From: Ktedonobacteria bacterium
Lineage (GTDB): Bacteria; Chloroflexota; Ktedonobacteria; Ktedonobacterales; JACDGC01
Length of the DNA stretch: 62,948 nt
NCBI GenBank assembly: GCA_027459705.1
Contig: DAIDHM010000154.1
Location: forward strand, 1-62,948
Reading direction: 5' to 3'
Shown here: positions 18,610 through 28,305 of the stretch, piece after piece
How positions within the stretch are numbered: position 1 is the stretch's first letter
Layout: every line of letters begins with the position of its first letter
The notes under the pieces: model-generated
The model's input: the letters and a program-made list of their open reading frames with translations, nothing else
Databases searched by the model: none
What the model was told of the DNA's origin: nothing
Program-made: the position numbers and the translations under genes

Positions 18610-20130
18610 TCAGGACTGAATTCGCGGTCGATACTGAATCGCTTCAGCGAGATGCGCTGGGCCAATCGCTTCAGACATCGCGAGGTCAGCAATCGTCCTG
18701 GCAAGTTTCAGTGTCCGATGATATGCCCGCGCCGAGAGTTGTAATTGTTGCGCCGCTGCCTTCAATAACTGTTCAGCTGATCGATCCAAAGCACAATAGC
18801 GACGGATATCCGCAGGACCCATATCAGAATTTGCCGTCAGGTTGGTTCCGGCAAAACGTTGCGACTGAATTGCACGAGCGGCAATAACCCGCGCACGTAC
18901 ATCGCTTGATTTCTCCGATTCACCCTTACCGGCGAGCTTCTCATAATCAACTCGCGGCACCTCCACATGGATGTCGATGCGATCCAACAGTGGGCCACTC
19001 AAGCGTTTCTGATAGCGGGTGATCGTTGAAGGAGTGCAGACGCACTCGCGCGCGGGATCGGAGTAGTAACCACAAGGACAAGGGTTCATAGCCGCGACAA
19101 GCATAAAATTAGCGGGAAAAGTGACACTGCCTTGCGCCCGTGAAATTGTAACAATTTTATCTTCTAAGGGTTGACGCAACACTTCAAGGACATTCTGGCC
19201 GAATTCTGGTAACTCATCTAGGAAGAGCACGCCACGATGCGCCAGACTGATCTCGCCGGGACGCGGCCATCGGCCCCCGCCCACCAGACCAGCATGGCTT
19301 GTTGTATGGTGGGGTGAACGGAACGGGCGCAGTCGCATCAGTGGATTCTCATTGCCGAGCAGTCCGCTGACAGAGTAGACCTGGGTTACTTCAAGCGCCT
19401 CTTGTGCAGACATCGGCGGCAGAATCGACGGTGTGGCACGCGCCAGCAAGGTTTTACCCGATCCAGGTGGACCAGACATCAAGAGATTGTGGGCGCCGCT
19501 CGCTGCCACTTCCAGTGCGCGTTTCACGTGTTCCTGACCACGCACATCCGCCATGTCGGACGCGCCGGGGGGAATCTCAAAAATCATCGGGTCGCCGGTT
19601 GGGACAAATGGCTGGATGATGCGATCTCCACGCAGATGAGCCAGCAGTTGGGCCAGATGTTCAACAGGATAAACGGCAACCTGGTCAATTAAGGAAGCTT
19701 CAATCGCATCATTGGCCGGTACAAAGACACTGGATTTGCCCGCATCGCGGGCCGCGGCCACCATTGAGAGGATGCCATTGGTGTGACGCACCGCACCATC
19801 CAGGCCAAGTTCTCCCAAAAATAGTGCGTCTTCCGCCATCGCCGCAATCTGTTCGGATGCCAGCAGGATGCCCACGGCGATTGGCAAATCATAGGCTGGT
19901 CCTTCTTTACGGAGATCGGCAGGCGCTAAATTGACAGTTATGCGTTTCATCGGGAAAACGCATCCAGAATTCTTAATTGCCGTCCGGACCCGATCTTTGG
20001 CCTCAGTAACAGCGGCGTCAGGCAGGCCAACAATCGCAAAGGCAGGTAAACCATGACTGATATCGACTTCGACTTCAACCAGCGCTCCTTGCAGCCCTAC
20101 CACGGCACAACTGTGCACTTTCCCGAGCAT
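18610..20130 (-). CDS. comM: ComM/YifB family Mg chelatase-like AAA ATPase
   Basis: ComM is a hexameric AAA+ helicase that promotes branch migration during natural transformation. The 506 residues contain the N-terminal ChlI-like domain (GLPDAAVTEAKDRVRTAI), Walker A GPPGSGKTLLAR and Walker B VLFLDELPEF. The C-terminal domain includes CPCGYYSDPARECVC. ATG 20130 has GGAG seven bases upstream and is preferred to the GTG at 20136. It is monocistronic and divergent from the sigma-like gene at 20491. dprA, often next to it elsewhere, is not here. Confidence 0.93.
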   Translation of the reverse strand: MLGKVHSCAVVGLQGALVEVEVDISHGLPAFAIVGLPDAAVTEAKDRVRTAIKNSGCVFPMKRITVNLAPADLRKEGPAYDLPIAVGILLASEQIAAMAEDALFLGELGLDGAVRHTNGILSMVAAARDAGKSSVFVPANDAIEASLIDQVAVYPVEHLAQLLAHLRGDRIIQPFVPTGDPMIFEIPPGASDMADVRGQEHVKRALEVAASGAHNLLMSGPPGSGKTLLARATPSILPPMSAQEALEVTQVYSVSGLLGNENPLMRLRPFRSPHHTTSHAGLVGGGRWPRPGEISLAHRGVLFLDELPEFGQNVLEVLRQPLEDKIVTISRAQGSVTFPANFMLVAAMNPCPCGYYSDPARECVCTPSTITRYQKRLSGPLLDRIDIHVEVPRVDYEKLAGKGESEKSSDVRARVIAARAIQSQRFAGTNLTANSDMGPADIRRYCALDRSAEQLLKAAAQQLQLSARAYHRTLKLARTIADLAMSEAIGPAHLAEAIQYRPRIQS

Positions 20131-20490
20131 GGCCACGCTCCATTCCGCGTTTTTCCGAATCCTCTACATAGCAGCCATCATACACAGGGAACGGCAGGTT
20201 GTCGAGTTCGCTATGCCATTTGGACTAGCCCACCACATGTGGGAAGAAGGGCTACGGGTTCTTTACCAAGCATAACTGGCTTGACATGGTCTGAGGCACA
20301 TGCCATACTGCGAAAGTGCGACCCAGGCGGCAGTGTTGCCGAGGAGACGAGTAATCCCTTCCACACCATGAGCTTTCTATGTCGAGCCGACAGATTTATT
20401 TTTAGTCTGGTGCATCTACTTAGCACATGAGGGAATCGATATAGTCGCTCAGCAAAATCAGGGGACACCTGATGAAGAAAGGTAGGCAGG
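20131..20490. other. Divergent intergenic region between comM and the giant sigma-like gene
   Basis: This 360-bp gap has no open frame I would call. An AT-rich stretch near 20390-20410 could hold promoter elements for the plus-strand gene, but no hexamer pair stands out. Confidence 0.4.
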
Positions 20491-23346
20491 GTGATGGGAT
20501 GGCGCAATCCACTGAGCAATTCTGATCAACCAATTAACCCCGAGTTTGAACAGGAAGCCCGATTGGTTGAACAGGCCCGCTCTGGCTCAGAGAGGGCATT
20601 TGCCGCTTTGTTAGCGCGCTATCAGCAACCTGTTTTTCGACTGATTTTCTATCTGGTAGGCAGCGAAGTTGAGGCACGCGAGCTGGCGAAAGCCGCTCTC
20701 AAGCATGCCCTGCTGCACATGCCGCGCGTCCCCGCAGGCTATAGCATCCGACCCTGGATCTTGCGAGTCGCAACCCTGGTCGCCCTCGACGCAGTGCGCG
20801 CCCGTACTGAGACCCCACAACAGATCATTGCGGCACAGTTGATGCCGCCCGCCGACGTGCCACGCATGGTGGACGCGGACCCGCTCTCTCGAGGCATCGT
20901 GTCAACACCGGCATTGCGACCTTCGCAACCACTCGCCAAGCGATCCGCTGATCCAGGTATGACCAGAGCGACCTCCTGGTCGGAGATACCATTGGATCTC
21001 GAGCAGCAGCTTGTCCGCCATCTGCTTGCAGGACTGCCCGATGGAGATGCTGAATTGCTCGCCCTCGGAGTGGTGGGACAGGTGGCGACTCGCGACCTGG
21101 CCGCACTGGCAGGGACGAGTCAGCGCAGCATTCGTCGCCGCATCGCACGCGCCTTGATTATGTTTCAATCACAATATCTCAATGTCTGGCAGTCAGTCCT
21201 GCCTCCGGGCACTCCACCTCCACGGGTTATCTCGAGTGATGCTACCCTCCTGGCCAGTGGTATCCACAATCGTCCTGCTACGCCGCCTGCCGCATCTGAA
21301 GCTGCGATTTCACAAGTTGCGCAAGATCGGCTCGAAGCCTTGCGCATGCAAGACGCTCCATCGGTAGTTTTGCGGACCAGCCAACCACTACCTGATGTAT
21401 CGACCTTCGCCGGCGCGCTTGTCAGAGCAGCAATTGAGCAACCAGATGCTCCAGCATTTGGCGCAGTTGAGTTTGATTCAGAAGATCTGACGGATGCGTT
21501 GTCGGACCCTGCCGAGGAATCGAGCGTTACAGAAACGGCCAATTACCCTTCCCGCGAAACATCGTTACTCCTATCATTATCGCCGGCAGATTCCAGCATT
21601 TCACATGCTGGGACACGCATCTTACCGCGCTTCGGGCCGCCACTGGCAGAGAGCTCCCCTGAGACGCAACAGCCAGAATTAGTGTCTCCGGCGCTGCCCA
21701 ACAGTGAACGGACAGTTGAGGCAACGATTTCTGCGGAGACAAGCCAGGCGACAAAATGGGGCGAGAGCGCGGTATTGGCTATCCCGCCCACGGCGGATCT
21801 TCCCCAGGAAAGCGCGTATGTCATAAATGCGCTCGACTTGACAGAGGCAAGTGACATTGACGAACCGTCGCAAAACACGGACAATGGCAACTCTGATCTG
21901 GGTACTGCAGTCGACTCGGTGGATGAAGCACAGCGTGTCACCCCGGATCAGTTAGGGATAGAGGTTCAAGCGTTGGCGTGGTCGCATACCACGCCGGTAC
22001 ACTCTGAGAGCGGTCTTCGGTTTATGGATACCGCCGCACTCGCTGAGCAGACTGAGACCACCATAGTGATGGCTGAGCCTCCTCCGCAAGATCCTGCGGA
22101 TGCAGAGGTTACTGCCCCCCCCGCCTTTCACGTCGCAGAGATGCCTGGTGATGTCGACCAGATGGGCGAATCATTTCTGGCGACGTTATTTACAGCGGAA
22201 GCAACCCCACAGCCGTCCACCCCGAGCCTGGAACTGCAACCAGCAGCGAACAGTGCCACCATTCAGACAGTAGCCCATGCGTCGGATCCCGAAATGACAG
22301 TTCCTCTGCGACCAGCAACGGAAGGCACGTGGGACACCACTACGTCACCGCAGCATGCCAGTTGGCTCAAAGAAACACCTGAAACAGCTTTTGAAGATGA
22401 CTCGACCCCTCTTGTTCCTGTCGAGGCGCCGAAGACAGCAATCCCCGTTGCTGACAATGCTGATGCGACCATAGTCGATGGGCAACCTGATGTCTCTCAG
22501 ATGATCAGCGATGCGACACCGCTGTTCCCACCTGACAATGCAGACGGGGTCTTGAAGGATGACAATCATAACGTCGAGGATCTTGCTCAAGAACAAACAC
22601 GCGATCTCGCTGATTCTCCACTGACAAGCGAGCATGAAGGACTAATGTGGTACGAGGGCACTGAAGCCACATCTGATCCACAGGCAGCATCGGAATGGTC
22701 AGAGGTGGCTCCCCAAACGAATCAATCCAGTGACGCGACCACACCTGGCACGTCGCCTGAACAGCCGGCATTCGTCGCCATGGATACACCTTCCGGGGAC
22801 GCGATCGCCCCATCGCCAACGGCCAGTCCTCCTGATACGATGATGGAGAAATCGCCTGTAGAAGTGCCCGCGCCATCGTTGACGCCCACATCTCAGGCGC
22901 AATTTCCGGAGTTGCCACCCCAGCCATTAGTGCGAAGTGGTGACACGATTGTCGTTTCCTCGCAGGCGCGCTCGGACTATATGGCGCGGCATCGCCCATC
23001 TGAAGTCGACGCGTCAGATCTTGCCGGATTTCCGGGGGTTGATTTTGCCCTGGCACAACCAACCTCCAACGAGTCACCACTCCCCGCGCCGCCGCCAACG
23101 GTGACGCTGGTGCGCGGAGGTCGTGAGGATCGCCCTTTGCCCGCCGATGAAGCCGGACGACCAGATATACAAACACCAGACATGGCGGACTTGGGTGGGA
23201 TTGTTGAATCGGTGGCATCGCCGCCACCGGGTAACGTCGCTCCTCTGACAAACGAGGCGCAACCGACACCACCCAAACCACGCACGCCGACACGGCCCAT
23301 GCCGCGTTTGCGGAAAGATGTTGATGAGCCTCCAGGAATTTGGTAA
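20491..23346 (+). CDS. ECF-like sigma factor with very long disordered C-terminal extension
   Basis: Protein of 951 residues. Residues about 20-100 match sigma region 2 (LVEQARSGSERAFAALLARY, then FYLVGSEVEARELAKAAL). Residues about 170-225 match region 4 (AGTSQRSIRRRIARAL in the HTH). The remaining roughly 720 residues are acidic, rich in Pro, Ala, Thr, Ser and Glu, without repeats I can align, ending in a basic Pro-rich tail (PPKPRTPTRPMPRLRK). Typical ECF factors are about 180-220 residues. The start may be GTG 20491 or ATG 20494. The next gene encodes an anti-sigma-like membrane protein 39 bp away, so the two probably form a regulatory pair. Confidence 0.7.
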   Translation: MMGWRNPLSNSDQPINPEFEQEARLVEQARSGSERAFAALLARYQQPVFRLIFYLVGSEVEARELAKAALKHALLHMPRVPAGYSIRPWILRVATLVALDAVRARTETPQQIIAAQLMPPADVPRMVDADPLSRGIVSTPALRPSQPLAKRSADPGMTRATSWSEIPLDLEQQLVRHLLAGLPDGDAELLALGVVGQVATRDLAALAGTSQRSIRRRIARALIMFQSQYLNVWQSVLPPGTPPPRVISSDATLLASGIHNRPATPPAASEAAISQVAQDRLEALRMQDAPSVVLRTSQPLPDVSTFAGALVRAAIEQPDAPAFGAVEFDSEDLTDALSDPAEESSVTETANYPSRETSLLLSLSPADSSISHAGTRILPRFGPPLAESSPETQQPELVSPALPNSERTVEATISAETSQATKWGESAVLAIPPTADLPQESAYVINALDLTEASDIDEPSQNTDNGNSDLGTAVDSVDEAQRVTPDQLGIEVQALAWSHTTPVHSESGLRFMDTAALAEQTETTIVMAEPPPQDPADAEVTAPPAFHVAEMPGDVDQMGESFLATLFTAEATPQPSTPSLELQPAANSATIQTVAHASDPEMTVPLRPATEGTWDTTTSPQHASWLKETPETAFEDDSTPLVPVEAPKTAIPVADNADATIVDGQPDVSQMISDATPLFPPDNADGVLKDDNHNVEDLAQEQTRDLADSPLTSEHEGLMWYEGTEATSDPQAASEWSEVAPQTNQSSDATTPGTSPEQPAFVAMDTPSGDAIAPSPTASPPDTMMEKSPVEVPAPSLTPTSQAQFPELPPQPLVRSGDTIVVSSQARSDYMARHRPSEVDASDLAGFPGVDFALAQPTSNESPLPAPPPTVTLVRGGREDRPLPADEAGRPDIQTPDMADLGGIVESVASPPPGNVAPLTNEAQPTPPKPRTPTRPMPRLRKDVDEPPGIW

Positions 23347-23385
23347 CACGCGGCCAAGTGATGCGATTCGGATGGGGTGGGAGAT

Positions 23386-24990
23386 ATGGCATTAAAATCG
23401 GTGACGCACCCGACGCGTCACGTCAATTGCCCGATTGAGCCAGAGATATTGCTTGCTGATATCCAGGGAGAACTTACTATCGATGAGGCTCGCCTCATTC
23501 ACGCACATCAGCGCACCTGTGCGATTTGCCAGGCGCGCGGCGATCAATTGCGCGATGCTTATGAGCATGTGGCAGGTCTAGCCGATGTCCCCGCAGTGCC
23601 AATTGCAAATTTACATGAGAGCATGTTGCGCGAATCACATGGACGCTTGCGAGCCGTCAGGATGGCTCGCGGGTTGAATCTGCCAAGTCGCGCGTTCTTG
23701 CTCGGCACGACAGGCCTATTGGTCGTCGCGTTAATCTTTTTGATCGGCATAGTCCGGCCATTCTTGCAAAATAACGTGCTGAGTACACAGCGCTCGATGA
23801 ACTCCATCCATCCCGCCGCGATCGGCAATGGCCTGTTTTATGCACAAACCATTAAACTCATCCCGGTTGTTTTCAATGGCACGGAATGGGATGTTGGGGA
23901 AGTGCTTGCCCTTTCTGAACAGAATGGCCAGGTGCTACATTCACTGCCTGCTTCAACTCATCCACCGTTCGTATCAACATTTGGGGCTGATTCCGGCGCC
24001 GCTGTCGCACCAGCTGTGAGTCCCAATGGAAAATTGATCGCTCAGGCGGCAATTTTGGCCGATGGACAGAGTCCCACCGCGATTGCAATCACCGACGTTG
24101 CCACGGGGCACGTTGACTTTATAACGAAACTCGCCGTACCTGATGGTTTGGCGGCCCAGCCACCGCCTATCGTACGGCAACTTTGGATGAGCGCTGATAG
24201 CAAATCGTTGTATGTGCTCACTGATCTTGAGGTCAATAACTCCCGCGGCGCGCATATCCTTACCTTTGACCTGAGCACTGGACAGCAAACGGGCACGGTT
24301 ATCCCAGCGGTGGATGCTGCTTCCAATATCCAACTGGGCGGATATGTGACGGTTTTTTCGCCCGGTAATGTCACGGCAAACCGTAGTCCTTCGCTCTTCG
24401 ATATCCAACCTGCGACAAGTGCCAATCACCAAACGGGAATGTATTTGACGGCTGTACGCTTCAACGATCTCCACATCATTGGACCAACCTTCATCCCTGG
24501 AGATTTCCGTGGTATATCAGCTACTGTCAGTCCAGATGGCGCAACCTTGTACCTCTTCGATGGCGCCAATGCGACTCTGTCCTTCATTGATACGTCCACT
24601 GATGCCATAACCGGGACTATGAATCTCGCCCCGACTGATGGGACACCTTTGAACCTTGGAAATCCATCTGCCGGCATCAATTCATCCATGATCGTTTCGC
24701 CGGATGGCAAGACGCTCTACATCGGTCGAGATCTGATAGTGGGCACAACTCGACTTTTCATCATGCGTTCAGTAGATGTGGCCGCACGGGCGGTTCTCAC
24801 GGTGACTCGCTTCATTCAGCCAGTGGGGAAGTTATCGTTAACCAGTGATGGCAGTCATTTGGTCTTGCTACGGACCAATGGTGAATTGCAATCACTCGTA
24901 ACCGCAGATATCACGACTCCTACGCCCTGGGTCTCGCTACGCGGCAACGCGATCATCGATGAGATTGTCGGGCCGTCGAAACAGAAATAA
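23386..24990 (+). CDS. Membrane-anchored zinc-finger anti-sigma-like protein with beta-propeller
   Basis: Protein of 534 residues. The N-terminal cytoplasmic part holds the HxxxCxxC motif (HAHQRTCAICQ) of zinc-binding anti-sigma domains. One transmembrane helix is near residues 105-127 (LGTTGLLVVALIFLIGIV). The outer part looks like a seven-bladed propeller of the YncE/YVTN kind, with recurring SPDGxxLY stretches (TVSPDGATLYLF, VSPDGKTLYIG). By analogy it would hold the upstream sigma-like protein at the membrane and respond to an outside signal. The start may be GTG 23377 or ATG 23386. A terminator hairpin follows. Confidence 0.75.
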   Translation: MALKSVTHPTRHVNCPIEPEILLADIQGELTIDEARLIHAHQRTCAICQARGDQLRDAYEHVAGLADVPAVPIANLHESMLRESHGRLRAVRMARGLNLPSRAFLLGTTGLLVVALIFLIGIVRPFLQNNVLSTQRSMNSIHPAAIGNGLFYAQTIKLIPVVFNGTEWDVGEVLALSEQNGQVLHSLPASTHPPFVSTFGADSGAAVAPAVSPNGKLIAQAAILADGQSPTAIAITDVATGHVDFITKLAVPDGLAAQPPPIVRQLWMSADSKSLYVLTDLEVNNSRGAHILTFDLSTGQQTGTVIPAVDAASNIQLGGYVTVFSPGNVTANRSPSLFDIQPATSANHQTGMYLTAVRFNDLHIIGPTFIPGDFRGISATVSPDGATLYLFDGANATLSFIDTSTDAITGTMNLAPTDGTPLNLGNPSAGINSSMIVSPDGKTLYIGRDLIVGTTRLFIMRSVDVAARAVLTVTRFIQPVGKLSLTSDGSHLVLLRTNGELQSLVTADITTPTPWVSLRGNAIIDEIVGPSKQK

Positions 24991-25017
24991 TCGCTGTCGC
25001 GCACGTTGCCATACTAT

Positions 25018-25057
25018 CATCATCCCCGCACTCTGCAAAATGCGTGCGGGGATGATG
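25018..25057. terminator. Hairpin terminator between convergent genes
   Basis: Arms of 14 bp (25018-25031 and 25044-25057) pair perfectly around a 12-nt loop. It lies between the propeller gene and the convergent hypothetical gene at 25061. Confidence 0.7.
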
Positions 25058-25060
25058 AGG

Positions 25061-25528
25061 TCACTTCCCGAGCCTGCGCGTGGGTAGATGGGTAACATCC
25101 ATGGGCGGGACCGTCTTGAGTCGCTCCGTCTCGACACTGGTGATGTCTTCATCTTCAATGTCGACCTGAGTTGCGGAAGCAGGCAACGGATTGGCATCGA
25201 CCTGAGGAATCGGCACGGGGTTGGTCCCGGAATCGCTCGTGGGAGTCAGAACGGGCATGGTCCCGGAATCAACGATAGGGATTATGAGGGGCATCGTCGC
25301 TCCATCGTCGCTCTCCCACAGATGCGTCGGTGCGTCAGGCTCCATTCCGGGCAGTGTGGGTATTGCCAGACCTGCATCGACCCCATCCTGATGCGGAGCT
25401 GGAGGATGGTCTGTCAATTCAATGCTTCGTGTAGGTTCACGTGAAGCATTACCGTATCCCGCGGGTGGCCCGCGTCGGGCATCCGGCTCGATGCCGTGCG
25501 CACGTAACCATTCCTCAGCTGCATTCAT
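25061..25528 (-). CDS. Hypothetical Pro/Asp-rich protein
   Basis: Protein of 155 residues, unrecognised. It begins MNAAEEWLRAHGIEPDARRG and then becomes low-complexity, rich in Pro, Thr, Asp and Val, with a loosely repeated motif (IPIVDSGTMPVLTPTSDSGT). There is no signal peptide or membrane helix. ATG 25528 has GGAGGG six bases upstream and a good -10 element further up, so it is probably expressed. It may be an intrinsically disordered adaptor. Confidence 0.6.
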   Translation of the reverse strand: MNAAEEWLRAHGIEPDARRGPPAGYGNASREPTRSIELTDHPPAPHQDGVDAGLAIPTLPGMEPDAPTHLWESDDGATMPLIIPIVDSGTMPVLTPTSDSGTNPVPIPQVDANPLPASATQVDIEDEDITSVETERLKTVPPMDVTHLPTRRLGK

Positions 25529-25558
25529 GAAATACCCTCCATGCTGCGAAGCTCGATT

Positions 25559-25585
25559 ATTATACTGCAGTATAGCATCAGACAA
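25559..25585 (-). promoter_or_regulatory. Probable promoter with overlapping palindrome
   Basis: On the minus strand a TATAAT -10 (25564-25559) lies 15 bases from TTGTCT (25585-25580). The 14-nt palindrome TATACTGCAGTATA (25561-25574) overlaps the -10 and spacer and could be an operator. It would drive the gene at 25061-25528. The spacing is short for sigma-70, so this is tentative. Confidence 0.4.
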
Positions 25586-25770
25586 AAAGAAAAGCACCTG
25601 TATCTGGCAAACAGTTTAAATGTCCAGAACAGCCGTAACCTCTCGATGGCAGATGTTGATGTGCGATAATAAGCTAGTGCGCGGCAAAACATAGCTTTGT
25701 CAGCATACCACTCGAAGTTGCCGAGCGGATCAACCAGAATTTGCGCGACTACGCGAAGGCCGAGGCAGCG

Positions 25771-26496
25771 ATGATACGCAGTGATAACCGTGGGCCAGAT
25801 CAACTCCGACCGGTGACCATTGAAACGAATTGGACGCGTTATGCTGAAGGCTCCGCGCTCATTAGTTGCGGGCAGACCAGGGTACTCTGCAATGCTAGCG
25901 TCAGCGAATCTGTCCCGCCATTTCTGATTGGACGTGGACAAGGGTGGGTGACTGCCGAATATAGCATGCTGCCCCGTGCCACGCATACACGTGGTGACCG
26001 CGAGGCAACTCGCGGCAAGATCGGCGGACGTACACATGAGATCCAGCGGCTCATTGGCCGATCCCTTCGCGCGGCAATTGACTTGAAGGCGCTGGGTGAG
26101 CGATCGATTACGCTGGATTGCGATGTGCTGCAGGCAGATGGCGGTACGAGAGTCGCATCGATTACTGGCGCGTACGTCGCCCTGGCAGTAGCGTGTCAGC
26201 GACTGCGCCGCCAGGGCGCAATCGCGCGTGACCCACTCATTCGGCAGGTAGCGGCAGTCTCAGTGGGTGTCTATCAAGGTGGGCTATTACTCGATCTGGC
26301 CTATGATGAGGATTCGCGCGCCGAGACCGACTGTAATGTCGTCATGACGGATGCGGGTACCTTTGTCGAAGTGCAGGGCACCGCCGAAGGTGAGCCTTTC
26401 AGCCGCGACCAACTCAATGCCCTGCTTGACCTGGCGACAAGCGGTATACAGCAGCTTTTTGGCTTTCAACGCGCGGCGATTGCGACTGCTGGCTAG
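25771..26496 (+). CDS. rph: Ribonuclease PH
   Basis: Phosphorolytic 3'-to-5' exoribonuclease that trims tRNA 3' ends. The 241 residues fit the family. Motifs visible are [19 protein letters not shown] in the phosphate-binding region, [17 protein letters not shown] and [12 protein letters not shown]. The ATG at 25771 fits the family's usual N-terminus ([15 protein letters not shown]); only a weak GAGGC precedes it. The non-canonical NTPase gene often found after rph is absent; a small zinc-finger gene follows instead. Confidence 0.95.
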   Translation: MIRSDNRGPDQLRPVTIETNWTRYAEGSALISCGQTRVLCNASVSESVPPFLIGRGQGWVTAEYSMLPRATHTRGDREATRGKIGGRTHEIQRLIGRSLRAAIDLKALGERSITLDCDVLQADGGTRVASITGAYVALAVACQRLRRQGAIARDPLIRQVAAVSVGVYQGGLLLDLAYDEDSRAETDCNVVMTDAGTFVEVQGTAEGEPFSRDQLNALLDLATSGIQQLFGFQRAAIATAG

Positions 26497-26605
26497 TTGC
26501 TGGCGGACGAATGCGAAGCAGATGGATGCGTCAGGATGCCTCTTGCATTCCCACCTACTTCGCCATACACTGTGCCCAAACTGCTAAACCTGTGGGAGAG
26601 ACCTG

Positions 26606-26851
26606 ATGACAACCGAACATGCCGATTGCTATATCGAACAATTCCACCACCGACTCCCCCACCGAGATGCCGCGGAAGTACGGCATTGCGGGCATGCCGC
26701 CTGCGCACCCCACACGCTGACGTACTACGGCACCGGGGATGATCCCGAAGCAGAAGGTGATTATTGTATGGTCTGCTTCGGCCAGCTATTTGGTGCATGG
26801 CCAGATAAGACCCTGCGAGCCGACGTGGCTGCCAGAAATGCCACTGACTGA
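26606..26851 (+). CDS. Small Cys/His-rich protein
   Basis: Protein of 81 residues with RHCGHAAC and DYCMVCFG, spaced as for one zinc site. ATG 26606 has GGGAGAG upstream, giving good translation support. I do not recognise the family. It follows rph by 109 bp and faces the convergent GH3 gene 14 bp away. Confidence 0.6.
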   Translation: MTTEHADCYIEQFHHRLPHRDAAEVRHCGHAACAPHTLTYYGTGDDPEAEGDYCMVCFGQLFGAWPDKTLRADVAARNATD

Positions 26852-26865
26852 GTGCATTCCTCCAC

Positions 26866-28305
26866 TCACGGCAATACAATCAGCCCTAACTGGACCTTCA
26901 GAAGAATGATGCGCTGTAGCGACTCCTGTAACCGATCGGGCGTGATACGCCCACTCTGTACCGCCTGAGTCATCGCTTGAACAACCGCGCTGAGTTGATC
27001 CTGCGCGATCGGGCACTCCACGATATCGTCGCCAGCCAGGATCGCGCGAATACTCGCCTCGGCGATACCCTCGGTTGGATTGCTATACCCCTGTCCCGCC
27101 ATATATTGTTGGATAGCCGTCGCCACCATCGCATCCGTCACGACAACACCCCCATACCCCAGTTGGCCACGCAAAACCTGCTGCACCAGAATGGGGGAAA
27201 GCGACGCCGGAGCGAGGGCATCGTAGGCGCGAACGATAACATGCGTCACCATGATCAAGTCAGGATGTCGTGGAAGGAGATTACGGAATGGGGCGAAATC
27301 AATCGCGTTCATTTGCTGCTGGGAAGCATTGATCGTCGGGAGACCATAATCCGGATTTATGGCGGCAGCACCAATTCCTGGCCAATGCTTGAGCGTGCCC
27401 GCGACACCATTCTGTTGCAGGCCATCCAGAAACTCGCCCGCATAAGTCGTGACTACTCCGACGTTCGTGCCGAAGGTGCGGGTTGGGTCGATCCCACCAC
27501 CCTGATAGACATCCGCGAGTGGTGCGAAATCTACATTGATGCCAGCATCTTTGAGTCGTTGTGCATCAACGGCCGCCTGGTTATAGGCATTTTGCGGATT
27601 TCCAGTCGCTGCCAAAGCGCTGGGAGAAGGGGATGGACCATTGTAGGGAGCCAGGCGATCGACAGATCCCCCTTCTTCATCAGTCGCGATGAGCAAAGAC
27701 CCTCCTGCATCGGACTGCAGCGCGTCAGTCAATTGGCGGAGGCCACCTGAGGTTGCGGGTTCCGTTGGTCCACCATTATAATTCGTGAAGATGATTGCAT
27801 TACCGATTTTCCACTGCGTCATAGCTTGATGCAGGTCAGCAGTATACTGATTCGCATAGACTGCGACCATCAATAATTCTCCGACCTGTTGCTGGATTGA
27901 AAGATGGGCAATATAATTATCAACTTTCGCAACCAATGTTGGTGTCACCGTTACTACTGCGCTCGCCGTCGCACTGGGGGTAGGAACCGCTGTCACCAGC
28001 ACCGGCGTAGTTGGCAAAGCGGTTGGAGCAAGGGTCACTGTGGCGGTCGCGATGATGATCCCTACACTTCGCCCGAATCCATGCCGAATGACAAAGAAGG
28101 CTAGCCCTGCTATTGCGGCAAGTACGACGACGAGCACGGCGATGGCGGCTTGCGCAGTTCGCCGACGTGGTGGTGGCGGTGGTGGTGGTGGGATCGCTGG
28201 CCCCCACCAACGCCCAAGGTTTTCGCTCGTTGGCATTGTCTGAGGCGACGAGTCAGATTCCTGGGCTATTGGTTGCGTTGGTTCTGAATTGGAATCATAG
28301 TACAT
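26866..28305 (-). CDS. Membrane-anchored glycoside hydrolase family 3 protein (beta-N-acetylhexosaminidase-like)
   Basis: Protein of 479 residues. A Pro-rich cytoplasmic tail (eight consecutive Pro near residue 38) leads to one membrane helix at about 50-72. A Thr/Pro linker and an outer GH3 barrel follow. DEEGGSVDRL and KHWPGIG match the family's sugar-binding motifs, and VVTDAM carries the nucleophile Asp. The His of the NagZ His-Asp dyad is not seen in the following loop (INPDYGLP), so catalysis may use another acid. NagZ-like enzymes remove GlcNAc from muropeptides. ATG 28305 has AGAAGG seven bases upstream. Confidence 0.82.
   Translation of the reverse strand: MYYDSNSEPTQPIAQESDSSPQTMPTSENLGRWWGPAIPPPPPPPPRRRTAQAAIAVLVVVLAAIAGLAFFVIRHGFGRSVGIIIATATVTLAPTALPTTPVLVTAVPTPSATASAVVTVTPTLVAKVDNYIAHLSIQQQVGELLMVAVYANQYTADLHQAMTQWKIGNAIIFTNYNGGPTEPATSGGLRQLTDALQSDAGGSLLIATDEEGGSVDRLAPYNGPSPSPSALAATGNPQNAYNQAAVDAQRLKDAGINVDFAPLADVYQGGGIDPTRTFGTNVGVVTTYAGEFLDGLQQNGVAGTLKHWPGIGAAAINPDYGLPTINASQQQMNAIDFAPFRNLLPRHPDLIMVTHVIVRAYDALAPASLSPILVQQVLRGQLGYGGVVVTDAMVATAIQQYMAGQGYSNPTEGIAEASIRAILAGDDIVECPIAQDQLSAVVQAMTQAVQSGRITPDRLQESLQRIILLKVQLGLIVLP

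Noticed and set aside
22505-23392. 295-codon minus-strand frame opposite the sigma-like gene tail
   Set aside because: The plus-strand frame has a ribosome site and continues a sigma-like N-terminus. The minus frame has no motif. The tail's disordered composition makes this rejection less firm than the others.
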